Of a stretch of DNA of 64,000 nt, positions 27,410 to 36,818 are shown piece after piece. Positions within the stretch are counted from its first letter, which is position 1, and each line of letters starts with the position of its first letter. The translations under genes were made by a program, and so were the position numbers. This stretch comes from Galaxea fascicularis. Taxonomy: Eukaryota; Cnidaria; Anthozoa; Scleractinia; Euphylliidae. The stretch lies in the NCBI GenBank assembly GCA_948470475.1, contig OX419335.1, forward strand, positions 40,715,025 to 40,779,024, written 5' to 3'. The notes beneath the pieces are model-generated. The model saw nothing but the letters and a program-made list of their open reading frames with translations. It did no database searches and had not been told where the DNA came from.

Positions 27410-30400
27410 ATGGCGACGCATAGATTGCATCACAATGCGACCTCGACCATCGTGGAGTCGAGTACCCAACACTTTCCGAATTCTCACATCTTATCTTTCC
27501 TTTCTGTAGCATCCCGTGCCATCAAGAAAACTATCGTCGACGATCGCATAGGAAAAGTCGAAAACGCACAAGAGTTGGGAGACGATTTCATAAAGAGTGC
27601 ATACGAACTCATCAGCGAAGCCAATCGACATATACTGAGACTCGAGGCCGAGGACCGCGATGAACTCCAGGCAGCCTTTGAGAAGTACGTCAAAGGTTCC
27701 ACGTTCATCACGTCGGCTTTGTTTGGGCACATGACCAATCCCGATACAGTGCCGGTAAGTTTCTTTGGTACGTGGGCTTCCGTTCAAACGTACGAGCGCG
27801 AGTCCGGAAGCGTCCCTTGGTTCGTCGTCGCCACGGCTCTTGCTTGGGCGCAATGCGCTGGTCGCCTGTGGACATACAATCCAACCAACGAGCACTTGCC
27901 AGAAGAGGTGAGACAGACCTTCTTAGAATTGGCAGAGTATAGCAAAAACGACGCGCTCGTGAAATCGCTGCAGAACATGGACAACGAACAGCTTTTGCAC
28001 CGTATCAGACATCTACTCCAGCGGGAGTCTCCTCGTGATACCGTCGACAAAAGTCTCCAGGATACCGTCCAATTGCTTGGTAAACAAGTGAGCTCCATGT
28101 TACCTCCGTCATCAAAGATAGAAATCGGTGAGATGGAAGCGTCTATCGGTCTAGTGCTGCGACGTTTGATGAAAAACGAAGGGTTGCAAGTGGGTCGTTT
28201 GATGACGCCAGAAAACGAGCACACTTCACTCGATGAATTTATAGGATTGCAGTTCATCGGACCCAGACGATTGATCGCTCGAATGTCTTCGACCCCCGCT
28301 TTATCGGATGAAGCACACGCGCAGGCACTCGGACAAGTTCACGAACGAGTCTTTCAGCAAATGAAACGTTCGGTGGAAGCGTCAGCCGCTGCTAAAGAAA
28401 CAAACGAATTGGTGGCATCTCATCGAGAACAAGTTTGGATGGGTGGTTTCGGCATGCCTCCGGCAGTTCTCAACCAAGACGATGTTGCTTGGAGCGAACG
28501 AGTATCCAGATACAACCCATCCACGCTGCAAGGGTCGTTGGCTGGAGAGCGTGTCGACGATTTTGAGGAATTCTCGATCAACGACGAAGACGAAGAAGTG
28601 GGATCAGATGTTTATGAAGACGAGGGGGACCAAGGGAGCGACACGGATATGGCATTCAGCAGAGCAGTGGAAGAAAGAAGGCAGGTCGATTCCGCCATTG
28701 AATTTGCAGTCGGGTTGAGACCGGCCTCGATGGACCTGCAAACAGTGGCATTTGACGATTCGCAATCTTCTTATGCAGCCTCGTCTCTGACCGGTTTTTC
28801 AGGTGCATGGAATCCAAAAGCACCGTCGATTGCAAGCGGGCGATCAACCCACGAACCAATCGCCCGCGCGATAGGCACTAGCTCGAATGACCCAGGACCA
28901 GTGCTGATTCCTGCAGAACAAACTTGGGCACCGAGCGAAGACGAACGATCAGAGTACAATCCGTCTCTTCTGAGCGGTCTCAGTGTGCCTCGACCATATA
29001 GGTCTACAGTCGCCAGAATCGGCGAAGCTAGTTTTGTGCCAATAGAGGAAGAAGAAGAATACTTGGAGCAAGTGGACCCCATCGAAACGGTGACGGGTAT
29101 CGAAATGCACGAGTCGATGCTTGCAGCGACCTCTCGATGGGCAGCTCAAGTCACGGAATCGATGGAAGGAGAAGAAAATATCATCAGAGAGGGAGCAGCC
29201 ACCGCGACACTGATGGATGATAACCAGACTCTCGCTCGGACGTTGTCCGTGCACCGTGCCGGAGAGAGCGAACTCGTCCTGAAGTTGAGTCAGGCTCACT
29301 CAGAATTAGGGCAGGCCAACGAAATGCTGGCTGCGCAAAACGATACAATTTCTCGGTTACAAGAAAAGCTCGGAGAAGAGGAAGAGAAATACGGAAGGGA
29401 TATGGAGCTACTTGAACAACAGCTACAATCACAGATGCAAAGTGAGGAAAACCTAAAGACTGCGCTAAGTGCACTGCAAGCACGCATGGCGGAAGCCTCG
29501 AAGCATTCAGATCGAATACAGGAAGAATCCGTTCAAAGCATGGAAGAACTGATCACCCAACTAAATGTCAAAGAAAAAGAGTTGACGGAGTTGCAGCGAG
29601 CTAATCGAGAACTTGGCGAGGCGCACCAAAACACCAGGAACCAACTCACTGCCGCGTCCTACGAACTGATCCAGTCCAGCCAGCAAAGTCAGAATGTTTT
29701 AAGCGAGAGAGACCAGTTACATACCCAAGTGGTGCAAATGTCCGAGGAAGCGGTACGTCGAGACGCCGCCCTTTTGGAAATGAATACCAATGTCGAGACG
29801 CTTATGCAGAACAATCTGTCGCTAAAATCGGAGGGTGAGAAAATCACAGAAGAGCGGAACCAACTTAAAGCCCAAGTAGAAGACCTTGAGCGCACAAAGC
29901 ACAGAGAAGCAGAGGCCGCGACTAAACGATGGGAAGAGTTGTCGAAGCTTAACAGGGATCTCGAAGACAGCCTAGGAAAGGCGACGACCGAATTGGCAAA
30001 CGCAGAACGCGTACGAAACACAGAGAGGGAAGGGCATCAATTGCAGACGCAACAAAAGGACAGAGAGTTGCTTTTAGCAATTGAAAATGGACAAAGATTG
30101 GAAACGGCCTTGGGCGAGGTACGGGTGGAAATCGACGAAGTGCACCGAGTTTTTGAACAGGTTCAATCTGCGGTGCTGCAGCTTCGACGAGCCGTGGCCA
30201 TGAGCGACTCCGAGTCTAGTCTGTCCGATCAGATTCGCGAAGTGGCTACGACCATACAAGTGCAAAAGGATCAACAGGGCGAGACCGATCGAAAACTGGC
30301 TGACGAGGTCGTCCGCCTGGCGAGGAGGATTGGGGTGGAAGTAGGCCACAGAGACTCTGTCATCGACCTATTCGAAGAGGTCCGGGCAAAGACGGAGGAA

Positions 30401-33157
30401 CATTTGCAAACAGTAGAAGTCGAGAGAAACAGCCTCCTCGAGCTCGCAAATCCACCAAACACAGAAGGAAATCCCACTATCGCGAGTATGCCGTCGACCG
30501 AACTAGTGCGATTGGCTCAGAACCGTTTTGCAAGCGCCAATGCGACAATCGAGGAAGCACGCGGCGTCTTGATCAATCTCGCGAGAGCGACAGGGATCGA
30601 ACATCCAGAAACAGCGACTGAACATGATCTCCTCCGAAGAATCACTGAAACGATGGTAGAGAACGCGACCATGCGACAAGGTTTGGAGGAAATGACGAAT
30701 GTCGTCGTACGTTCCCCGCCCACAGACTTGATCCGCTTGGCGCAAGAAAAATTTCGCGCCCTTTCGGAACTGGCCAAAGAGTCGTCGAACGAGATCAGCT
30801 CGCTTAGACGCCGCACGGACAACCTACAAGCATCTCTCGACCAAGAAAAGATGGACCGCCAACGTGAAAACTCGGACCACATTCAAAAGATCACAAACTT
30901 AGAATCAGTCATCCAGCAAATGCAATCCAAGACTTTAACAGAATCAAATCGCGGGGAGGAATACCAAAAGCAGCTCGAATATTATACAGGGGTTATCGCA
31001 CGATTACAGTCGAATCTCGAGACCATCTCCCGCGAAAAGAGTAGCACGGAGAAAAAGCTCACTCGGTGTGAAAACGAATGGCGCGAACGAATAAAAGAAA
31101 TCGATGGCGAGGCGAGGGAGCGCGATCAAAGAGAGAACTCTTTGAGGGAGAAGTCACAGAACCTCGAAAAGACCATTTTAGAACGAGATGCCGCGATGGC
31201 AGCCGCGAAACATGAAAACGAAATCGACGTAGCCCAGTTACAGCAGCAGCTGCAACAATGCCAGGAAAACTTGCAACTAGCCCATCGAAATCTGGGTCTT
31301 GCCGTACAAGAACGTCAAGACTTGCAAGACAAATTCCAAGACGAGCGTGAGCAATGGCAAGCGCAAGTGGATTCATTTAATCAACAACTAGCCGGGGTCG
31401 ATGCCGCCGAAGTTACCAAACTCCGAATTGAACGCGATCGGCTGAATCGGAGAGTATCTGACCTGCAAGTTCAATTGCACGAGCTGGAACTGGTTCAAAC
31501 GGATCGAGATCAGTTGACAGCTCTAAACCAAGTGTTGCAGGGCCAGTTGAGAGAATGCGAAGATGCTCGCATCTTAGAGAACAATGTCGTGCAAGAATTA
31601 AGACGCCAGGTCGAATCGTTGGAACAAAAAATCACCGAAACCAATGCGTCAGCTGTGGCGTTCATCCCAGACACCGAAGAGGCTCAATTCTGGCAAGAAG
31701 ACTCGGCACCTTGGGACCAAGCAGTCCCTGGAGTGCCAAAAGAACCGACCCAACTCGAACAGCGTCTGCAAGAGCTGGGCAGTCTCGTAGCGCAACGAGA
31801 ATACGAACTAGCAAGGCTTGAAGATACAATAGACAACTACAACACCCAGTTATTAGATATTCAAGATGAAATCGAACGAACCGAAGCGATCTTGGACGAG
31901 TTAAAAGACAACATAGCAGCCACTTACCTTACGAGCAACGATGTTCCCTTTAGCGACGACTCTTCTGTCGAGATCAACACGCCGTTGACACCCCCTACGT
32001 CTCCATTTGTTACCGTGAATTTCGATCAATGGAAAGAAAGATTTCCGACCGTGAAACCATCCCTTTGCCATGAATCCTCAAAGCGTTGGGTACTGGCTTT
32101 CGACGAAGCGAGCGAGGTCCGGTACGATGCGCAAAAACTCGACTCTCTTCTCGATCCCCGTATGCGCTACGTCCACTTTGAAGAATTGGTGGAGATCCTG
32201 CGGCAAACGTTAGCGTTTGTCGTCAATCTGGAAGAAAACAACCCGAAACAACGCAATCGATACGTCAAAAGATTCAGAGAGTTTCATAACCTTCATCGCA
32301 TCGCCGTCAGAGCAAACGGATATGCAGTCAATCGCGCCTTTCGCTTGGCTAGCGTGTGCGAATTTGTGGTAGCCAATCCTTACAGTGTCGAGTACCAGGG
32401 TGCCGTTCTGCAAAGGTACTGCGAATTGATCGTCGAATTGGCCATGACAGTAGGCTTTCGCTGCCGCACTTCTGCCATGCAACAGAGACAGCGGCTCGTC
32501 ATCACCGCACAAGATGTTTTTGCAAACGATCCAAATGCCATCGTCGTCCGATTTCAATATTCTCCATTTCAGACCTTTGACAGGTACGCGTTAATTAAAG
32601 CGCTGGCACCTAACCTGATTGACGCAAGGCGAGGACTGACGATCGACGTGCCAGTCGACGCATCTCTGTCGTCGTGGTGTCCCAGAGAAGATCTATGGGA
32701 TGATTTGGAAGATGTCGTGATACCCAAGTCTGTTCCATTGCTTTGGGTAAAAAGGCAACTGGACAGGGCTGCGAGTCTCGTACCTGGTCTGGTGCACGTT
32801 TTACACGGCGAGATGATCGAAGGCATGCAAAAGGACTCGACATATGTGCAGGTTGCTAGACTCGACGGTACAGACGATTGCGTGTTGTTGGTAGGTCAAC
32901 AAGACACGTGGGTTGTGATTGACCCCCTTTCTACCAGTGACGATCAGTTTCCTAAAGCGACAGGTTACCAAATCGTGGGTGTAATACGAGTTCCTCGAGA
33001 TGTCTTGGACTATGGGGACAGAGGCTTTGCACTCATGACGTGGGTCCGAGAAGTGTTCCTTCACGGGTTGCCGATACACGAGGTATCATTCCGAGGTAAA
33101 TCGGATCGTGAGCAGTGTACTTTGGAGCACCATCTTAAATGTTTCCTTCATCCGTGA
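27410..33157 (+). CDS. giant coiled-coil protein, 1915 aa (tegument/scaffold-like)
   Basis: Largest gene of the window. Residues 1-340 look globular and helical. Residues about 380-430 are acidic. Residues about 360-530 contain three copies of a short motif (YNPSTLQG at 368, YAASSLTG at 455, YNPSLLSG at 516). From about 610 to 1500 there is a very long coiled coil, with a repeated segment STELVRLAQNRF/PTDLIRLAQEKF 76 residues apart. From about 1550 to 1915 a second globular domain follows, ending LEHHLKCFLHP. The size and plan are those of a large tegument or cytoskeletal linker protein; no homologue is named. AATAAA at 33171-33176. Confidence 0.8.
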   Translation: MATHRLHHNATSTIVESSTQHFPNSHILSFLSVASRAIKKTIVDDRIGKVENAQELGDDFIKSAYELISEANRHILRLEAEDRDELQAAFEKYVKGSTFITSALFGHMTNPDTVPVSFFGTWASVQTYERESGSVPWFVVATALAWAQCAGRLWTYNPTNEHLPEEVRQTFLELAEYSKNDALVKSLQNMDNEQLLHRIRHLLQRESPRDTVDKSLQDTVQLLGKQVSSMLPPSSKIEIGEMEASIGLVLRRLMKNEGLQVGRLMTPENEHTSLDEFIGLQFIGPRRLIARMSSTPALSDEAHAQALGQVHERVFQQMKRSVEASAAAKETNELVASHREQVWMGGFGMPPAVLNQDDVAWSERVSRYNPSTLQGSLAGERVDDFEEFSINDEDEEVGSDVYEDEGDQGSDTDMAFSRAVEERRQVDSAIEFAVGLRPASMDLQTVAFDDSQSSYAASSLTGFSGAWNPKAPSIASGRSTHEPIARAIGTSSNDPGPVLIPAEQTWAPSEDERSEYNPSLLSGLSVPRPYRSTVARIGEASFVPIEEEEEYLEQVDPIETVTGIEMHESMLAATSRWAAQVTESMEGEENIIREGAATATLMDDNQTLARTLSVHRAGESELVLKLSQAHSELGQANEMLAAQNDTISRLQEKLGEEEEKYGRDMELLEQQLQSQMQSEENLKTALSALQARMAEASKHSDRIQEESVQSMEELITQLNVKEKELTELQRANRELGEAHQNTRNQLTAASYELIQSSQQSQNVLSERDQLHTQVVQMSEEAVRRDAALLEMNTNVETLMQNNLSLKSEGEKITEERNQLKAQVEDLERTKHREAEAATKRWEELSKLNRDLEDSLGKATTELANAERVRNTEREGHQLQTQQKDRELLLAIENGQRLETALGEVRVEIDEVHRVFEQVQSAVLQLRRAVAMSDSESSLSDQIREVATTIQVQKDQQGETDRKLADEVVRLARRIGVEVGHRDSVIDLFEEVRAKTEEHLQTVEVERNSLLELANPPNTEGNPTIASMPSTELVRLAQNRFASANATIEEARGVLINLARATGIEHPETATEHDLLRRITETMVENATMRQGLEEMTNVVVRSPPTDLIRLAQEKFRALSELAKESSNEISSLRRRTDNLQASLDQEKMDRQRENSDHIQKITNLESVIQQMQSKTLTESNRGEEYQKQLEYYTGVIARLQSNLETISREKSSTEKKLTRCENEWRERIKEIDGEARERDQRENSLREKSQNLEKTILERDAAMAAAKHENEIDVAQLQQQLQQCQENLQLAHRNLGLAVQERQDLQDKFQDEREQWQAQVDSFNQQLAGVDAAEVTKLRIERDRLNRRVSDLQVQLHELELVQTDRDQLTALNQVLQGQLRECEDARILENNVVQELRRQVESLEQKITETNASAVAFIPDTEEAQFWQEDSAPWDQAVPGVPKEPTQLEQRLQELGSLVAQREYELARLEDTIDNYNTQLLDIQDEIERTEAILDELKDNIAATYLTSNDVPFSDDSSVEINTPLTPPTSPFVTVNFDQWKERFPTVKPSLCHESSKRWVLAFDEASEVRYDAQKLDSLLDPRMRYVHFEELVEILRQTLAFVVNLEENNPKQRNRYVKRFREFHNLHRIAVRANGYAVNRAFRLASVCEFVVANPYSVEYQGAVLQRYCELIVELAMTVGFRCRTSAMQQRQRLVITAQDVFANDPNAIVVRFQYSPFQTFDRYALIKALAPNLIDARRGLTIDVPVDASLSSWCPREDLWDDLEDVVIPKSVPLLWVKRQLDRAASLVPGLVHVLHGEMIEGMQKDSTYVQVARLDGTDDCVLLVGQQDTWVVIDPLSTSDDQFPKATGYQIVGVIRVPRDVLDYGDRGFALMTWVREVFLHGLPIHEVSFRGKSDREQCTLEHHLKCFLHP

Positions 33158-33240
33158 CCTTTAAAACAAAAATAAAGACAACAACAACAAAAAACACATC
33201 GTGTCATTATCGCTGACGTAGACCTTCGATCCGTGAGATC

Positions 33241-34401
33241 ATGAACGCCACCCATCTGCTAACGGTATCATTCCTTCGCGTATACTTTCAAGGAGACACG
33301 ACCCATTGGGGAATACAATGCGTGATTTTCGATGCCGAAGTCGATCGACGAGTATCTGTGTCGTTCAGTCAAACTTATCCGTTGCCGAGAGCTATCTGTG
33401 TTTCATCGCATCGGCGGTGCTACGCGAGCGACGGTACTCGTTCTATCGTCTCTAGGACGATCACAGTGAACGATCGTCGCATACCGTTGAAAAAGTGGCC
33501 CTCTGTGGACAGGATTCCAGGCGATGGGCGATGGCCATTCTGTTTCGATGGTGGTGGTGATAGATATGGTGGGGCCAACGTGACGGCAACGTGTGGCAGC
33601 CACGGCAAGTGTTTGGACGCGTGTTTTTTGGACGACGACACTACCCCACCCACAGTCGTGTGGTGCGGTAACTCGACGAATCAATTTCCAGTGAGATGGG
33701 ACCATGGTTCGCGCGGTGTAGGGTGGAAACCATGGAAGAACGGACACCCTAGAAACGAAGACGTGGACGCGATCGAACTGGACTCTCCGTTGGTGATCAA
33801 CCACGCTTCCGGAGTCAGTGCGATAGCGCGACATGGCAGTCAGTGGGTGGTGCGTCGTGATGACGGAGTCTGTCTCGCACCTATGCAGTGGTCAGATGGA
33901 GCGTGTCACGTTCTGGTTCACGGCGTATGCTACCTGTACGATCGTGAGGCCAGTGTTCACTGCGTCAATCTGATGCCTTTTCCACCGGGGGCAATGGTGG
34001 CGTTGACTTGGCAGCCTCGATTAACCAGATCATCGGTTCAGCCTTTTGAACCAAAGACAGTGCACCTTTTTTGCTTGGACTTGAGCAATCACGATCCACA
34101 GAGGTTCTTAATCTGTATGGAAAAATTTTATCTCTTAGCAAGAGAGGAAATGTCTCGTCTTTCGCCATTTAGGTTGGTGGGGCGACCATCCACTGTCCTG
34201 ATTCGAGTGGCTCCTGTCTCGACTCACCATAGGAAACGACAATTGGGCATTGTACAATGGGGCAGCATCGTGGTTTCGGTCTCGTTGGGGATTGCCATCT
34301 GGGGGGTGATCACCGTCACAGCTTCAAATGTTTCGTCGTCCTTGAAAGTTTTTGAAACCTACATCACGCAGCTCACGGACGCGTTGGAACTGAGTTATTA
34401 A
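33241..34401 (+). CDS. single-pass membrane glycoprotein candidate, 386 aa
   Basis: ATG start. The N-terminus (THLLTVSFLRVYF) is only weakly hydrophobic, so a signal peptide is not certain. The body has many Cys, N-glycosylation sequons (NVT, NST) and few charged runs, as in an ectodomain. A hydrophobic segment (residues about 340-360, GSIVVSVSLGIAIWGVITV) lies after a basic HHRKRQ cluster that looks like a furin-type or stop-transfer site, and about 25 residues follow. Likely a virion envelope protein; no family named. It is followed closely by the EGF gene. Confidence 0.65.
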   Translation: MNATHLLTVSFLRVYFQGDTTHWGIQCVIFDAEVDRRVSVSFSQTYPLPRAICVSSHRRCYASDGTRSIVSRTITVNDRRIPLKKWPSVDRIPGDGRWPFCFDGGGDRYGGANVTATCGSHGKCLDACFLDDDTTPPTVVWCGNSTNQFPVRWDHGSRGVGWKPWKNGHPRNEDVDAIELDSPLVINHASGVSAIARHGSQWVVRRDDGVCLAPMQWSDGACHVLVHGVCYLYDREASVHCVNLMPFPPGAMVALTWQPRLTRSSVQPFEPKTVHLFCLDLSNHDPQRFLICMEKFYLLAREEMSRLSPFRLVGRPSTVLIRVAPVSTHHRKRQLGIVQWGSIVVSVSLGIAIWGVITVTASNVSSSLKVFETYITQLTDALELSY

Positions 34402-34439
34402 ACCGTCGGCTTTTGGGGCGAGAGAAAGAAAAAGAGACG

Positions 34440-35987
34440 ATGACTTCCGGTCAATCCCGATACACGACGGTGCCGACGAAGCCCAGCGACGATGACGATT
34501 TGCCAGTGGACGATGGGCCTCCCAAGTGGTTCGAACGCCTCTGTTCGTCAATTCCTGTGGTCATCTTTCTTTCTTTTTTTCTCGTCGCTGTCGTGTTGGC
34601 AGTGACGTTCTCTCTGTCGTCCATTAAGTCAGGGGTCTTCATCGAAAATTCCGTGTATAGTGCAACTTGCATAGACCACATGTGCCTCTTTGGTTTCTCG
34701 GAATATCCCCGCGACATCCCTTGTATCAATGATCGTCATTGCACGACGTACCACAATCCGTGTGCATCCAATCCCTGTACATCGACAGGGACGAATCGAT
34801 GCGTGCCTGCACCAAAGGGTGGCTATGCGTGCATCTGCAAGGAGGGGTACGGAGGTCCTCAGTGCACCACGAAAGTACATCCGTGCGATTACCAAAATCC
34901 TTGCTTTGGACAGGGGACTTGCGTCAAACATCCAACAGACGAAGAAAGGTTTTCGTGCTCGTGTCCCATAGGCTGGATGGGAACTCGGTGCCAATATAGA
35001 TCGCACCTCGGTGACACGTGTGCGAGGGACGACCACTGTGGTAACCTGGGCAAGTGCTTGCAACGCAACAATCTACATACTTGTCATTGTTTGATCGGTT
35101 ATCACGGACTTCATTGTTTTAAGACCATTGACGTAAACGACTGTTCTAAGCAACCTTGCAAGAAACACGGTCAATGCATCGACAAGGAAGACGGGTACGA
35201 TTGTATCTGCGAGTTTGGTCGCATCGGGAAGCGGTGCGGCCGTCGGGTGGACTTTGGCAATTGCGACAGTCATTGTGAAAACGGAGGGAGCTGTCACGAT
35301 GATCCCACCGGGTTACCGTTTTGCAAGTGCCACGAAGGCTACGGGGGAACTTTTTGTCGCGTGCGAGACGTATCGCGACACCGACGTTACAGCGGGGGAT
35401 TGACCTGCCAAAGCCACTCCAAAGACCGTTTGCAGTTACAGACCTTGGAAGGAAGATGGTTTCTGATTGCGCTCAAGAACAACACCTACAATCCGCCGGA
35501 TGCCTGCGTTCAGCTGTCGTTCGTCAAAACCTCTGGGAATCTGAAAAACGTCATATCGAGAAACGATTCTCTGTCCATTCGATACATGGCGACAAGAAAC
35601 GACACTTCGTCCCATTACAAGGTGGAAAAGATCACGATTGACGATACGCAGACTATTGTATATTCCGCTTTGGAAGATACGTCCAACGGCACCGCGCGAC
35701 TTATGATCGTGGGTTACCTAGCACGCTTGTACGCGTATCCTTTGACAAAGATAGCGACTTACGATGACACGCCAATCGAATTTGGCGTGATCTATAGCAG
35801 GGACAATTATCTGGTGCTTCATTCGTGTGTCAAAGACGATACGCACGGCCACTTTGATTCTTTATTGGTTCTGTCAAAAAACAACGACGGTTCTCTACAG
35901 TTTGGGGTCGTTTTGCAACAAATATACAGAGAGTTACCGTACGTCACCGGACGAATGGTCAAGGTAGAGCGTCACTGCAACGATTGA
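34440..35987 (+). CDS. type II membrane protein with five EGF-like modules, 515 aa
   Basis: The first ATG, at 34440, is better than the TTG at 34413. The cytoplasmic N-terminus is polar, with an Asp run (residues 17-20). A membrane anchor follows (about 38-59, VVIFLSFFLVAVVLAVTFSL). Then come five six-cysteine EGF-like modules, at about 108-142, 149-184, 190-225, 233-265 and 272-304, with the typical CxCxxGyxGxxC ending. The C-terminal 200 residues form a separate ectodomain with NDT-type sequons. EGF arrays are animal cell-surface modules, so this domain was probably taken from a host. It may mediate attachment or mimic a ligand (inference). Confidence 0.8.
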   Translation: MTSGQSRYTTVPTKPSDDDDLPVDDGPPKWFERLCSSIPVVIFLSFFLVAVVLAVTFSLSSIKSGVFIENSVYSATCIDHMCLFGFSEYPRDIPCINDRHCTTYHNPCASNPCTSTGTNRCVPAPKGGYACICKEGYGGPQCTTKVHPCDYQNPCFGQGTCVKHPTDEERFSCSCPIGWMGTRCQYRSHLGDTCARDDHCGNLGKCLQRNNLHTCHCLIGYHGLHCFKTIDVNDCSKQPCKKHGQCIDKEDGYDCICEFGRIGKRCGRRVDFGNCDSHCENGGSCHDDPTGLPFCKCHEGYGGTFCRVRDVSRHRRYSGGLTCQSHSKDRLQLQTLEGRWFLIALKNNTYNPPDACVQLSFVKTSGNLKNVISRNDSLSIRYMATRNDTSSHYKVEKITIDDTQTIVYSALEDTSNGTARLMIVGYLARLYAYPLTKIATYDDTPIEFGVIYSRDNYLVLHSCVKDDTHGHFDSLLVLSKNNDGSLQFGVVLQQIYRELPYVTGRMVKVERHCND

Positions 35988-36159
35988 GAGTGTTTCGTTT
36001 TATCATTTTGTCAATTTCCGAGAGTTTTGTTAAGGTAACAATAAAAATGCTCCAACTTGTGAAGTGCACTCGTATTCGACATCTCAAGCACACTCGCACG
36101 CATTACATTATATGAAATTTTTATTTATTTCAAAATACAGAAAAAGTAACAAGTATAAC

Positions 36160-36816
36160 CTAAGTGCGCTCGTCTCTTGCACTTTGCACTGTGTCGCAAA
36201 TTATTCTCGTACCACGACAATTTATCTCCACGTGAGCATAACTCTTTTTCCAACGATCGAGAAAGTTATGTAGTGATGCGATTCCTCGCATGACATGCTG
36301 CATCGACATGCCCTGGAATCGCATCGTCACGTAAAATCTGCCCACAGTGCTTATAGTTTCCAGGCAATCGCGGCTAATCTCCACAGTCCCTCCAATATTC
36401 TCGGTCAGGGCTCGTCGCAATCCTCGACATGCCTCGCTTCGCGTTTTTGCTCTCATGGGCACTATCCATTCTATATACTCTTCGTTGGTAACTTCTCTTG
36501 TATTATTCCAATCGATCGGTACGGCTATTCGACTTCGCACCACACGGCCTCCTATGGCAGTCACTTTGTGATCAAACTCGTCCATGAGCGAGTCATAGTT
36601 TTTCGTCTTGTCTAGTGTCCACTGACATTGGTATACTTGAATACAAGACTCCCGGTCATCTTCGATTTCAATAATCCTCGCTTTGGCCGGTGGAGTGATT
36701 TCCTGGCATAGTCGTTCCAACTTGCAAGGGCCAATGTTCTCTACATCAAAAATCACCTCCATTGGAGGAGGAAAACGAGTCATAGGAAATGCGTACACTG
36801 GCATTTTATCGTCCAT
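36160..36816 (-). CDS. hypothetical protein, 218 aa
   Basis: ATG frame that starts 2 bp past the stop of the upstream gene, so probably one transcript. Soluble, mixed alpha/beta. No motif recognised. Two minus-strand AATAAA signals follow at about 36120-36129. It converges with the EGF gene. Confidence 0.7.
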   Translation of the reverse strand: MDDKMPVYAFPMTRFPPPMEVIFDVENIGPCKLERLCQEITPPAKARIIEIEDDRESCIQVYQCQWTLDKTKNYDSLMDEFDHKVTAIGGRVVRSRIAVPIDWNNTREVTNEEYIEWIVPMRAKTRSEACRGLRRALTENIGGTVEISRDCLETISTVGRFYVTMRFQGMSMQHVMRGIASLHNFLDRWKKSYAHVEINCRGTRIICDTVQSARDERT

Positions 36817-36818
36817 GT

